A DNA stretch of 64,000 nucleotides from NCBI RefSeq assembly GCF_002310495.1, contig NZ_CP023344.1:2046001-2110000 (forward strand), in the 5' to 3' direction. The position numbers and the translations under genes are program-made. Of this stretch, positions 31,392 to 39,675 are shown in pieces (the stretch's first letter is position 1; the number at the start of each line of letters is the position of its first letter). The notes beneath the pieces were generated by a model. The model worked only from the letters and a program-made list of their open reading frames with translations, made no database searches and was not told where the DNA came from. This DNA is from Nibricoccus aquaticus. Lineage in GTDB: Bacteria; Verrucomicrobiota; Verrucomicrobiia; Opitutales; Opitutaceae.

Positions 31392-32027
31392 TCACTCCAT
31401 CCACCGCTTCGCGAAATCCTCCCGATCCACCGCCCAAGCCTTCCATCGCCGCGTCCCCTTCGCCGCCTCGACAAGATTGTGCGCCACGATCTTCAAATCG
31501 TCCTCGCCCCAAAAATCTCCCGCCTCCTCCGGCTCATGCGCGCGCGCCATCTGAGCCACCTTGCTCAACACCACTCCACTCATCGGCGGAATCTCGCACC
31601 CCAGCGTCACCAGCACGCCCTGCAACCGCGACAACACACCCTTCCCGCCCACGCTGTGCTCCGTCACCACGCACGCCGCCGGCTTTCCGAACCACAGCTT
31701 CGTGCCCTCGGTCTCTGTCGCATCCTCCAAAAAATTTTGCAGCACGCTGCTCCACGAATCCCAGTGCGTGCCCGTCCCAAAAACCACCGCGTCCGCCCAC
31801 CCCAGCTCCGCCTTCACCTCTGCGAAACCCCTCGCCCGTTTCTCTCCCACAGCCACGCCGCTCCCACCCGCGCCGTCATCGTCTCCCACCAGCGTCACCA
31901 CCCGCACCTCCGCCTTCTTCCCACGCACCAGTGCGCCCCGCACCTTCTCCAGTGCCACCGCCGTGTTCCCGGCTTCACCCGACAACGCGGCATTAAGAAT
32001 CAGGATACGCGGACGCTTCGGCTTCAT
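31392..32027 (-). CDS. Flavodoxin-like NAD(P)H-dependent FMN reductase
   Basis: 211 residues. A flavodoxin fold is indicated by the N-terminal strand and phosphate loop (ILILNAALSGEAGNTAVALEKV), WADAVVFGTGTHWDSWSSVLQNFLEDA matching the second flavin loop, and FGKPAACVVTEHSVGGKGVLSRLQGVLVTLG. Such enzymes reduce flavin, quinones or metals; the substrate is unknown. ATG 32027 was chosen over an ATG four codons upstream because it begins at the basic residues preceding strand 1. It is 49 bp downstream of the S9 peptidase on the same strand and may be cotranscribed with it. Confidence 0.8.
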   Translation of the reverse strand: MKPKRPRILILNAALSGEAGNTAVALEKVRGALVRGKKAEVRVVTLVGDDDGAGGSGVAVGEKRARGFAEVKAELGWADAVVFGTGTHWDSWSSVLQNFLEDATETEGTKLWFGKPAACVVTEHSVGGKGVLSRLQGVLVTLGCEIPPMSGVVLSKVAQMARAHEPEEAGDFWGEDDLKIVAHNLVEAAKGTRRWKAWAVDREDFAKRWME

Positions 32028-32076
32028 GGCGTAACCCAAAACCGATCCCGCGCCCGCTGGCGATTCACCGTTTTCC

Positions 32077-34137
32077 TCACAACGCCCCCGTCCCCACCTC
32101 CGCCGTCACCGCCGCGCCCGTTCCCGCCGCCTTCTCCGCCCGCACTGCCAGATGCTTCGCCAGAAACGCCTCCACCGCCGTGTACAACTCCACCTGGTTA
32201 TCGACTTTCCGAAACCCATGTCCCTCCCCGCGCTCGATCTGCTTCTCGTGCGGCACGCCGTATTTTTTGAGCTCCGCGATCAACGCTTTCGACTGCCCCA
32301 CGCTCGCGACGATGTCCCCCGTCCCATGCGCCACGAACACCGGGATCTTCACCTTGTCCACATGCTTGATCGGCGAGATTTCCTCGAACACTTCCTTCCG
32401 CTTCGCCGGGTCGCCCAGATGCCGCCGAAACACACCGTACCGCCCGCGCAAATAATCGCTCCCCCGCGCGTCCTTCATCAAGCGCTCCCAATCGAACACC
32501 CCCGCCACCGTGATCGCGCAGCGATAAAGCCCCGGCTCATGCGCCGCCCCGCTGAGCGCCAGATACCCGCCAAACGATCCGCCCATGATCGCGATGCGAT
32601 CCGCGTCGATCATCCGCGTCTTGATCACCGCCTTCACCCCGTCCGTCACATCGTCGTGCATCTTCCGAAAATCCCACATGTCCCTTTCGGGAAACCGCCA
32701 CGCATACCCCGTCGATCCGCGATAGTTCGGCTGGAAAACCGCATACCCCCGGCTCGCCAGAAACTGCACCTCTGCATCCCAGCCCCAGTTGTCGCGCACC
32801 CACGGCCCGCCATGCGGCAGCACCACCAGCGGCGCTTTGTTTTCCACCGAGGCGCCCTCCGGCAGCGTCACATACCCCTCGATCTCCCGCCCGTCGCGCG
32901 CCTTGTACGTGATCATCTGCATCGGCCGCATCCGCTTCGGATCGATCCACGGCGCCACATTCGCCACCGGCGCGAACGTCTTCGTCTCCAGCTTCACATG
33001 GAAATACGCCTCCGGCCGCACATCCGACGACACGCTGATAAAAAACTGCTTCTCCGCCCGGTCGCTCCCTAAAATTCTCACCACCTCCCCCGGAAACGCC
33101 TTCCCCAGCGCCCCCTGTATCCGCTCATACCCTTCATCAAACCACACACTCTGCGGCCCCTTCCGCTGATACTGCACCCCCAGGATGCGGTTATCCACTG
33201 GATGCCGGTAGATGCGCACACCCGTGAAATCGTACTTCTCGTCCTGAAACAACAGCTCGCCCCGCTCCCCCGTCACCGCGTTCAACCGGTGCAGCGCCCG
33301 CGGCTTCCCTTCCTCCCTCGCTCCCAGCGTCAGCAACTCCCCCGGTTCATCGCCCACCCCGATCACGGGCATCTCATCCAGATCCACCGGACTCTGCACC
33401 CACTTCGAATCCACATACCGGTGCAACGTCGCCCGCCCATCCTTCGCCGTCAGCGCGAACGCCATCTCTCCCTGCTTGTCCACGATATAGCCCAGCGCAG
33501 AGCCGCCCTTGAGATCTGGATACGTCTCCACGATGTCCGCCCGCAGGCCGTCATCCCCGTTCATGAAAAGCGACCCGTCCTTCGAATCCATGCTCCGCCG
33601 CGTGTCGATCTTCACCACCCCGCCATCCCCGCCGTCATGCTGCGAACTGTGTTTGATCCACAAGATCGCGTGCAGCGGCTTTTCCTTCGGAAACCCCACC
33701 GGCACGACCACGTTCCGCCGTTGCAACACGTACGACTGCGAAAACCGCCCCAGCTCCACCGCGAACAACCCCGTCGAGTACATCTTGTCCTGCGTGATGC
33801 TGAAAAGCAGCCGCTTGTCGTTCAGCCACTCGTACGCGTTGATGTCATAGTTGCCGCCCGCCGTCAGCCGCTCCGCCTTCTTCGTCGCCAGATCGAACGC
33901 CATCAAATCCAGCCGGTCCGCCTCGCCCGACACGATCGCCGCGAAATGCGTCCCCGCCGGATTCAGCTCCGGATTCGTGAACAACCTCGGCCGGAAAAAA
34001 TCCACCGCCGGGATCGGCTGATCCGCCGCCACCGGCGTCATCCGCTCCAACGGATTCTCCTTCTTCTTCGCCAGCGCCGGCAGCGCGAGCAGTGACAACG
34101 CAACAACAGGGGCAGCTCTCCACAGCCAGGGGTTCAT
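32077..34137 (-). CDS. Secreted S9 prolyl-oligopeptidase-family peptidase
   Basis: 686 residues with a signal peptide (ALSLLALPALA). An N-terminal beta-propeller (residues about 40-390) precedes the alpha/beta-hydrolase domain. The catalytic triad is visible as Ser in GGSFGGY, Asp in HGTGDIV and His in GEGHGF. Also visible: LVVLPHGGPWVRDNWGWDAEVQFLASRGYAVFQPNYRGSTGY. It probably cleaves short peptides in the periplasm, as dipeptidyl or oligopeptidases of family S9C do. A clear paralogue lies at 39676-41721. The sense strand is G-rich, as expected for its strand here, while the paralogue has a different composition. Confidence 0.9.
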   Translation of the reverse strand: MNPWLWRAAPVVALSLLALPALAKKKENPLERMTPVAADQPIPAVDFFRPRLFTNPELNPAGTHFAAIVSGEADRLDLMAFDLATKKAERLTAGGNYDINAYEWLNDKRLLFSITQDKMYSTGLFAVELGRFSQSYVLQRRNVVVPVGFPKEKPLHAILWIKHSSQHDGGDGGVVKIDTRRSMDSKDGSLFMNGDDGLRADIVETYPDLKGGSALGYIVDKQGEMAFALTAKDGRATLHRYVDSKWVQSPVDLDEMPVIGVGDEPGELLTLGAREEGKPRALHRLNAVTGERGELLFQDEKYDFTGVRIYRHPVDNRILGVQYQRKGPQSVWFDEGYERIQGALGKAFPGEVVRILGSDRAEKQFFISVSSDVRPEAYFHVKLETKTFAPVANVAPWIDPKRMRPMQMITYKARDGREIEGYVTLPEGASVENKAPLVVLPHGGPWVRDNWGWDAEVQFLASRGYAVFQPNYRGSTGYAWRFPERDMWDFRKMHDDVTDGVKAVIKTRMIDADRIAIMGGSFGGYLALSGAAHEPGLYRCAITVAGVFDWERLMKDARGSDYLRGRYGVFRRHLGDPAKRKEVFEEISPIKHVDKVKIPVFVAHGTGDIVASVGQSKALIAELKKYGVPHEKQIERGEGHGFRKVDNQVELYTAVEAFLAKHLAVRAEKAAGTGAAVTAEVGTGAL

Positions 34138-34199
34138 GCCGCCGATCAATCGCCGCCCGCCCGCCCCGCATCAAGCCGATACTCCGCCTCCCCGCTTCC

Positions 34200-34224
34200 T
34201 TCGCGTCCTTCGTTTCCTTCGCGA
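34200..34224 (+). repeat. Degenerate octamer array
   Basis: TTCGCGTC, CTTCGTTT, CCTTCGCG units occupy the gap between the S9 peptidase start and the ATPase stop, antisense to both genes. Confidence 0.5.
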
Positions 34225-34232
34225 GACACCCT

Positions 34233-34808
34233 TCATCCCCTCCGGCCCGCCGCGCAACGGTCGTACAACTCCCGCAACGCCTCCCGCACATTCCCCCGAT
34301 GCCGCGCGTGCAACCGCCTCGCCTCCTCCGCGCTCACCGTTTCGCCGAGCGCCCCCACCAACTCCCGCAACAACTCCGCCGTCGTTTCACATCTTCTCAA
34401 AGTTCCCAACCTCCCCGCCCGATGCGTCGTCACGAGGAGCCCGCCCGCCCGCCGCACACGGTATCGAAAAATCCGCCACGCCACGAATCCCAGCTGCTCC
34501 GCCCCATCCACCAGCACCACATCTTCCCCGCCCAGCCCCGCAAAAAACCCCGCGTCGCACACCTCCGGCAGCCGCGAAAACTCCGCACTCAGTCTCACCC
34601 AATGCGCCCGCCATCCGTCGCGCTCCAGCCGCACCGCCAGATCCTCCAGCAGCGTCGTCTTCCCCGACCCATGCGCCCCCACCAACGCCCCACGCCTCCC
34701 CAGCCGCTCCCACTTCTCCAACAACTCCGCCAACCCGCGCTCATTCAGCCGGTACCGCTCGCGCAACACACGATCCACCGCGAACGGATTATCCTTCGCC
34801 CGCACCAT
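34233..34808 (-). CDS. P-loop ATPase of unknown role
   Basis: 191 residues. Walker A GAHGSGKTTLLEDL lies near residues 41-54 and a Walker B-like EDVVLVDGAEQLGFV near 88-102, in which Asp is followed by Gly rather than Asp/Glu. Later LLVTTHRAGRLGTLRRCETTAELLRELV resembles sensor regions of small AAA/STAND-like ATPases. The N-terminus NPFAVDRVLRERYRLNERGLAELLEKWERLGRRG fits a helical lid before the P-loop. ATG 34808 is 5 bp after the preceding stop. It is the third gene of a coupled unit with a beta-sandwich protein and a DUF3592 membrane protein; the partner relation is inferred from spacing. Confidence 0.7.
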   Translation of the reverse strand: MVRAKDNPFAVDRVLRERYRLNERGLAELLEKWERLGRRGALVGAHGSGKTTLLEDLAVRLERDGWRAHWVRLSAEFSRLPEVCDAGFFAGLGGEDVVLVDGAEQLGFVAWRIFRYRVRRAGGLLVTTHRAGRLGTLRRCETTAELLRELVGALGETVSAEEARRLHARHRGNVREALRELYDRCAAGRRG

Positions 34809-34813
34809 CGCGC

Positions 34814-35242
34814 TCACCCTCCACTCCTCAACGTTTCCCCATCGCCATTCCCACCATTCGCGCCGCCGTTTTCGTGCAGCAAAATCTCCGCTCCATCCGG
34901 CGACAGCGTGAACTCCGCCCGCGCCGATCGTTCGCCCGGCTCCGCCACCAGCTCCACCGCCCAGATCAGCGAAATCAACTTCCCCGAAAAGGACCACGGC
35001 TGCATCGGCAGCGTAAACGTCAGCTCTCGCTCACCCGCTGCCTCCCTTTTCGCGATCGGCTGCGTCGCGACAATATCCACATCCTCCGTCCCCTTCCCGC
35101 GCGTGTACCAGAACAGCCGCACCTCCAGCGCCTCGGGCACGTCAGGCAGTGCCCACAGCGTCGATACGACCAGCGTTTCCCCCGGACGAAAATGCGTCCG
35201 GTTGTCCGCGATAAAAATTCCCAGTTCAGACGGCGTGCTCAT
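34814..35242 (-). CDS. Small beta-sandwich hypothetical protein
   Basis: 142 residues, no signal peptide. Alternating hydrophobic strands are visible (HFRPGETLVVSTLWALPDVPEALEVRLFWYTRGKG, RELTFTLPMQPWSFSGKLISLIWAVELVAEPGERSARAEFTLSPDG), which resemble an arrestin-like or Ig-like sandwich. Similar text (FLPGETLDLTWRFEGRAKRLKSVRFWLEGREEATYRRG) occurs in the C-terminal part of the neighbouring DUF3592 protein, so the two share a domain. It overlaps that gene by 4 bp and is 5 bp from the ATPase. Confidence 0.65.
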   Translation of the reverse strand: MSTPSELGIFIADNRTHFRPGETLVVSTLWALPDVPEALEVRLFWYTRGKGTEDVDIVATQPIAKREAAGERELTFTLPMQPWSFSGKLISLIWAVELVAEPGERSARAEFTLSPDGAEILLHENGGANGGNGDGETLRSGG

Positions 35243-36591
35243 GTTTCGACTGTTGGATTCGCCTCCGTGTGTGAGGAGGATTTCGGCGCCACGATCGCGA
35301 CAGCAAACTCCTCGCTGAGATCAGGCCACCAATCGATTTCGCCTTTCACGCGCAGCTCCCAGACCACGCGATTATTGGCCGCCTTGAACGAATGCATCAA
35401 CCGTCCCGGCAGCCGCAGCGTCGCATGACCCGCTTCCGCCGACGCCAGCCCCGAGGCCGACGCGATCTCCAGCGTCGCGAAAATCTCCTTGTCCGTCCTC
35501 GTGTCCGTCCCGCGCCGATACGTCGCCTCCTCTCGGCCTTCCAACCAGAAGCGCACCGACTTCAAACGCTTTGCCCGCCCTTCAAACCGCCAGGTCAGGT
35601 CCAGTGTTTCTCCCGGCAGGAACGCTCGCCGGTTCACCGTCAGGCGCGGCACCGGATTCGACAGCTCCATCGCGAACCGCACGATCAGTCCGATCAGGAA
35701 AAGCCCGACCGCGACAAACGGCAGCAGGAACAGCGCGAAAAACCATTCGATGAAACCGCCTCGCCCAATGTCCCTCACCACACTCACCACGAAAACCGAG
35801 ACGATCCCATTCCAGAACACCGCGAAAAACGCGATGCCCACCAGCTTGCCGACGCGCGTCGACGAAGGCACCAGCTCCATCGATCCTTCACGATCCACCG
35901 GATACGCAGAGAAATCCTCGGTCTCCGCCGGTCCGCGCGACCAGCGACTCTCCCGCGCACGCAACGCACTCCGTGAATTCGCTGGAGAGTCCTTGGATTT
36001 TCGCTGACCAAAAATCGCGAAACAAATGCCACCGCCCCCGATTAAAACGAAAACCAGCGGTATGAATCCAAATCCCCAATCGCGGATTTGGGAACGGTTG
36101 ATAACCGCCTCCGACGGATTCTTTGGGTTCACATAACAGACCGCCGCCGACCCCGGCCGGTACCGCGCCACAATCGCCTGCTTCGCTTTGCGCCCACTCG
36201 AAGAACCCGTCGTGAAATCGTACCGCGTCCCCGTAAACGTGCGTCCCTCCAGCGTGAACGTCTGCGCCTCGAACGTGTACGCATAGCTGATCTCCACGCT
36301 GTATGTGGACGAATCACCACTGTGATGGCGCACCTCGCTCGTCAGAATCCGGCAGTTAACCGGCACCCACGAACGCGCCGCCACCACGTTGATCCACGGC
36401 TTCAGCGCGAGTGCATAAGTCGCCCCCACCCCAAAGGCCAAAAATACGGTGAAGAACAACCCCAGCACCCAACGCCCCGCCGTGGTGAGTTTGCCCTTCC
36501 GCCGCCGACTCGAAATCGGCCCGTCGCCCGCCGACCGGGTCGCGTCCTCGACAGCAGGCGGGCCCGGCTGGCCCTTCACTCGGAGCTTCAT
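35239..36591 (-). CDS. DUF3592-domain membrane protein
   Basis: 450 residues. A first membrane helix lies near 42-64 (VLGLFFTVFLAFGVGATYALAL). A DUF3592 domain follows (VPVNCRILTSEVRHHSGDSSTYSVEISYAYTFEAQTFTLEGRTF...AIVARYRPGSAAVCYVNPKNPSEAVI), then a helix near 175-195, two more helices near 250-310 (KLVGIAFFAVFWNGIVSVFVV, WFFALFLLPFVAVGLFLIGLIV), and a C-terminal beta-sandwich that resembles the next gene product. DUF3592 has no known biochemical role. It is the first gene of the three-gene unit and divergent from oleD by 83 bp. Confidence 0.75.
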   Translation of the reverse strand: MKLRVKGQPGPPAVEDATRSAGDGPISSRRRKGKLTTAGRWVLGLFFTVFLAFGVGATYALALKPWINVVAARSWVPVNCRILTSEVRHHSGDSSTYSVEISYAYTFEAQTFTLEGRTFTGTRYDFTTGSSSGRKAKQAIVARYRPGSAAVCYVNPKNPSEAVINRSQIRDWGFGFIPLVFVLIGGGGICFAIFGQRKSKDSPANSRSALRARESRWSRGPAETEDFSAYPVDREGSMELVPSSTRVGKLVGIAFFAVFWNGIVSVFVVSVVRDIGRGGFIEWFFALFLLPFVAVGLFLIGLIVRFAMELSNPVPRLTVNRRAFLPGETLDLTWRFEGRAKRLKSVRFWLEGREEATYRRGTDTRTDKEIFATLEIASASGLASAEAGHATLRLPGRLMHSFKAANNRVVWELRVKGEIDWWPDLSEEFAVAIVAPKSSSHTEANPTVET

Positions 36592-36674
36592 TTACTAAAC
36601 CTAGCCAAGCCATCGCCCGCGATTCACGCCGAAAAGCGCTTCCTCCGCCGCGTCCGCTGTGTTTCGTACGTTTA

Positions 36675-37673
36675 TTGGAAAATAGTTACACACTCGTCAC
36701 CGGCGGCACCGGCTTCCTTGGGCGCCGCCTCGTCGAACGCCTCCTCACCGAAGGCCGCCGCGTCACCGTGCTCGGCCGCACCCCCGCGCCCGACCTCGCA
36801 GCCCGCGGCGTCCGCTTCATCCGCGCCTCCCTCGACGACCCCGCCGCCGTCTCCGCCGCCTGCCAAAACGTGGACACCATCTTCCACGTAGCCGCCAAAG
36901 TCGGCGTCTGGGGCCGCTACGACGATTTCTTCCGTATCAACGTCCTGGGCACACGCGCCCTCATCGACGGCGCCCGCCGCCACGGCGTGCGAAACTTCGT
37001 CCACACCAGCACCCCCAGCGTCGTGTACAACGGCCGCGCCCTCGGCAACGCCGACGAATCCCTCCCTCTCACCACCGCCTGCCCGAGTCCGTATCCGCTC
37101 ACCAAAGCCATCGCCGAACGCGAAGTCCTCGCCGCCAATTCGCCCGAACTCCGCACCGTCGCCCTCCGCCCCCACCTCATCTGGGGCGTCGGCGATCCCC
37201 ACCTCGTCCCCCGCATCCTCGCCCGCGCGCGCGCCGGCCGTCTCCGCATCGTCGGCCCCGGCACCAACCGCGTCGACATGGTCCACGTCGAAAACGCCAC
37301 CGACGCCCACCTCCTCGCCGAAAAGGCCCTCGATGGCCCCGCCGCCGGTCGCCCTTACTTCATCACCAACGGCGAACCCGTCGTCCTCTGGGACTGGATC
37401 AATCAACTCCTCACCGCCCTCGGCGAACCGCCCATCACGCGCCACATTTCCCTCGGCGCCGCATCAGCCATCGGCGCTCTCTGCGAAACCCTCTGGCGCG
37501 TTCTCACTCTCCGCAGCGAACCGCCCATGACCCGCTTCATCGCCGCCGAACTCGCCAAAGACCACTGGTTCGACCTCACCGCCGCCCGCCGCGACCTCGG
37601 CTACCAGCCACGCCTATCCATGGCCGCCGGCACCGCCGAACTCATCGCATGGTACCGTGCCCAGGCTGGCTGA
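36675..37673 (+). CDS. oleD: OleD-like 2-alkyl-3-oxoalkanoate reductase
   Basis: 332 residues, extended short-chain dehydrogenase. The NAD(P)-binding motif VTGGTGFLGRRLVERL is at residues 8-23. The active site has Ser in HTSTPSVVYNG and YxxxK in YPLTKAIAE. OleD-typical text includes FHVAAKVGVWGRYDDFFRINVLGT, LRPHLIWGVGDPHLVPRILARARAGRLRIVGPGTNRVDMVHVENATDAHLLA and YFITNGEPVVLWDWINQLL. OleD reduces the beta-keto product of OleA to the beta-hydroxy acid used by OleC. The start is TTG, giving the normal N-terminus. Separated here from oleC by 35 kb instead of clustered. Confidence 0.88.
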   Translation: MENSYTLVTGGTGFLGRRLVERLLTEGRRVTVLGRTPAPDLAARGVRFIRASLDDPAAVSAACQNVDTIFHVAAKVGVWGRYDDFFRINVLGTRALIDGARRHGVRNFVHTSTPSVVYNGRALGNADESLPLTTACPSPYPLTKAIAEREVLAANSPELRTVALRPHLIWGVGDPHLVPRILARARAGRLRIVGPGTNRVDMVHVENATDAHLLAEKALDGPAAGRPYFITNGEPVVLWDWINQLLTALGEPPITRHISLGAASAIGALCETLWRVLTLRSEPPMTRFIAAELAKDHWFDLTAARRDLGYQPRLSMAAGTAELIAWYRAQAG

Positions 37674-37736
37674 CCAAATCCGCGTCACGCACTCCTCCCT
37701 CTTTGCACCACTGACCGTCCCTCCGCCATCCGTTCT

Positions 37737-37761
37737 CATCTGTGCCATCTGTGGTTAAAAA
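37737..37761 (+). repeat. Nonamer array overlapping the start of the transporter gene
   Basis: CATCTGTGC and CATCTGTGG units are followed by TTAAAAA. Both possible GTG start codons (37742 and 37751) lie within it. The related array at 42763 also ends in GTGGTTAAAAA. Confidence 0.7.
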
Positions 37762-38269
37762 TCCGTCCTCCCTCCTCGCCCCCGCGCTCGCGATGTCCGG
37801 CATCGTGCTGCTCTCGAACATCCTCGTGCAGTACCCGATCAACCCATGGCTCACCTGGGGCGCCTTCTCGTATCCAGTCGCCTACTTCGTGACCGACGTC
37901 TGCAACCGCGCCGCCGGTCCCTCGCTCGCCCGCCGCGTCGCCTGGATCGGCTTCGGCGTCGGTCTGATTCTCTCCGCCATCCTCGCCCCACCGCGCATCG
38001 CCGCCGCGTCCGGCACCGCCTTCATCGTCTCCCAACTCCTCGACGTCGCCATCTTCAACCGCCTCCGCGCAGCGAGTTGGTGGAAAGCCCCCTTCTTCGG
38101 CTCCGCTACCGCCTCGATCATCGACACCGCCCTCTTCTTCAGCCTCGCCTTCGCCGGCACCGGCGAGAGCTGGCTCCACCTCGCCACCGGCGACCTCGCC
38201 GTGAAACTCTTCATGGCCCTCGCCCTCCTCCCTCCCTACCGCCTCCTCGTTAAGCGCCTCACGGCTTGA
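37742..38269 (+). CDS. VUT-family queuosine precursor transporter
   Basis: 175 residues, about five or six hydrophobic helices. The YhhQ/VUT pattern is clear: AMSGIVLLSNILVQYPIN, GAFSYPVAYFVTDVCNRAAGPSLARRVAWIGFGVG, SGTAFIVSQLLDVAIFNRLR, WWKAPFFGSATASIIDTALFFSLAF. E. coli YhhQ imports preQ0/preQ1 for tRNA queuosine. The length is slightly shorter than the common 220. Start: GTG 37742, or GTG 37751 in the repeat tail GTGGTTAAAAA, which exactly parallels the likely rlmD start. Confidence 0.85.
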   Translation: MPSVVKNPSSLLAPALAMSGIVLLSNILVQYPINPWLTWGAFSYPVAYFVTDVCNRAAGPSLARRVAWIGFGVGLILSAILAPPRIAAASGTAFIVSQLLDVAIFNRLRAASWWKAPFFGSATASIIDTALFFSLAFAGTGESWLHLATGDLAVKLFMALALLPPYRLLVKRLTA

Positions 38270-38309
38270 TCGCTTCCGCTGGAGATGCGACGCCCCAAAA
38301 AAACCCCGC

Positions 38310-38346
38310 TTGACACTTTCGACTTAATCGTAACTATTCGAGTTAC
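38310..38346 (+). promoter_or_regulatory. Promoter and operator of the Rrf2 regulator gene
   Basis: A consensus -35 TTGACA is at 38310-38315. An inverted repeat GTAAC-N7-GTTAC at 38330-38346 covers the expected -10 position. The identical half-sites and spacing recur before azoR, so this is likely the regulator's own binding site (autorepression). Confidence 0.65.
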
Positions 38347-38360
38347 ATTAAACCAAACCC

Positions 38361-38795
38361 ATGACTGGAAACTCAAGATTCGCCGTCAGCGTGCACGTGC
38401 TGTCGTACCTCGCCTACAAAGGCGGTGCGCAGACCACGTCGGCGGAGATTGCTTCCAGTGTGGACACCAACCCCGTCGTCATCCGCCGTCTCCTCGCCGC
38501 CTTCGTCAAAGCCCGCCTCGTCAACACCCAGAAAGGAGCCACCGGCGGCTTCTCTCTCGCGAGCGCCCCGGAAAACATCAGCCTCCTCGATATTTATCGT
38601 GCCGTGGAGCCGCAGACCGACCAGGGCCTCAGCCGCCTCGCGCCCAACCACAAATGCCCCGTCGGCGCGCGCATCGAAAACATCCTCAAAGCAACCTTCG
38701 CCAAGGCCCAGGCCAGCTTCGAAACCGAACTCGCCAGCGTTTCTATCGCAGACATCAGCCAGCAGCTCAAAGCCATCTGCACCGGCAAACACTGA
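38361..38795 (+). CDS. Rrf2-family transcriptional regulator
   Basis: 144 residues. An N-terminal winged helix has the Rrf2 pattern SRFAVSVHVLSYLAYK...TSAEIASSVDTNPVVIRRLLAAFVKARLVNTQKGATGGFSLASAPENISLLDIYRAVE. The C-terminal helices contain a single Cys in HKCPVGARIENIL. There is no CxxxxCxxxxxC cluster of the Fe-S-binding IscR/NsrR class, so it belongs with the YwnA/HypR-like members, some of which sense oxidants through cysteine. It lies 72 bp upstream of an azoreductase and shares an operator sequence with it. Confidence 0.88.
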   Translation: MTGNSRFAVSVHVLSYLAYKGGAQTTSAEIASSVDTNPVVIRRLLAAFVKARLVNTQKGATGGFSLASAPENISLLDIYRAVEPQTDQGLSRLAPNHKCPVGARIENILKATFAKAQASFETELASVSIADISQQLKAICTGKH

Positions 38796-38804
38796 TCCCT
38801 TTTT

Positions 38805-38833
38805 TTGAACCTAAATGTAACCAATTTTGTTAC
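38805..38833 (+). promoter_or_regulatory. Promoter and operator of azoR
   Basis: A -35-like TTGAAC (38805-38810) precedes the inverted repeat GTAAC-N7-GTTAC at 38817-38833, 35 bp before the azoR ATG. Half-sites and 7-bp spacer match the site before the Rrf2 gene although the spacer bases differ. Confidence 0.65.
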
Positions 38834-38867
38834 CAAAATTAAATCCACCCACCTATCCAAAAACATC

Positions 38868-39518
38868 ATGAGCACATCCAAATCCACCACTGTCTCCGTT
38901 CCCTCCCTCCTCCTCCTCGACGCCAGCCCACGCGGCGAACGTTCCCACAGCCGCAAGCTCGCCCAGGAATATCTCGCGAATTGGCAAGCCGCGCATCCCA
39001 CCGGCAACTCCGTCACCCGCGACCTCGGCCACGAACCGCCTCCCTTCGTCAACGAAGCCTGGGTCGAAGGCGCCTTCACGCCCGCCGAAGGCCACTCCAC
39101 CGCCGCCCGCGCCGCCATCCGCGTCTCCGACCGCTACGTCGACGAACTCATCGCCGCCGACGAAGTCGTCATCGCCACGCCCATCTACAACCTGACCATC
39201 CCCGCCGTCCTCAAAGCCTGGATCGACCAAATCTCCCGCTACGGCCGCACCTTCACCCGCGGCGAAAACGGTTTCGTCGGCCTGCTCGGCGGCAAACGCG
39301 TCCGTATCATCGTCAGCAGCGGCAGCGATTTCCGCCCCGCCAGTCCCGGCGGCGCCTACAACTTCCTCGACGGTTACCTGCGCGCCTTCTTCGGCTTCGT
39401 CGGCATCACCGACGTGACTTTCGTCTACGCGCACAGCCTCAACGACGGCAACCCGCTCCGGGAAACCTCGCTCGCCGAAGCCAGCGCCACCGTCCAATCC
39501 CTCGCTACCGCGGCTTGA
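38868..39518 (+). CDS. azoR: FMN-dependent NADH azoreductase
   Basis: 216 residues, cytoplasmic flavodoxin-fold oxidoreductase reducing quinones and azo compounds. Visible: LLLLDASPRGERSHSRKLAQEYLANWQAAHP (phosphate loop), VIATPIYNLTIPAVLKAWIDQISRYGRTFTRGENGFVGLLGGKRVRIIVSSGS, and LRAFFGFVGITDVTFVYAHSLN. ATG 38868 was chosen because it follows the operator and precedes strand 1; an upstream in-frame start would lie inside the promoter. It is controlled, by inference, by the adjacent Rrf2 regulator and probably induced by quinone or electrophile stress. Confidence 0.9.
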   Translation: MSTSKSTTVSVPSLLLLDASPRGERSHSRKLAQEYLANWQAAHPTGNSVTRDLGHEPPPFVNEAWVEGAFTPAEGHSTAARAAIRVSDRYVDELIAADEVVIATPIYNLTIPAVLKAWIDQISRYGRTFTRGENGFVGLLGGKRVRIIVSSGSDFRPASPGGAYNFLDGYLRAFFGFVGITDVTFVYAHSLNDGNPLRETSLAEASATVQSLATAA

Positions 39519-39536
39519 GCCGCTTGATCCCGCTCA

Positions 39537-39565
39537 CACGGCAGCGGTGGGGATCAGCTGCCGTG
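39537..39565. other. Perfect 9-bp hairpin downstream of azoR
   Basis: CACGGCAGC and GCTGCCGTG are separated by 11 nt. There is no T-tract. An alternative pairing GATCCC/GGGATC overlaps it. It may act as a weak terminator or RNA 3' end. Confidence 0.4.
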
Positions 39566-39675
39566 CACGAGTCTATAACGCGGCGCGTTCCCAAGCTCGC
39601 GCTTTTCGTGTTTACAGTGGCCGTGACACCTTCCGCCTTGCGCCCTAAAGCGGCCGTCGTCTTGCATAATGCCCC

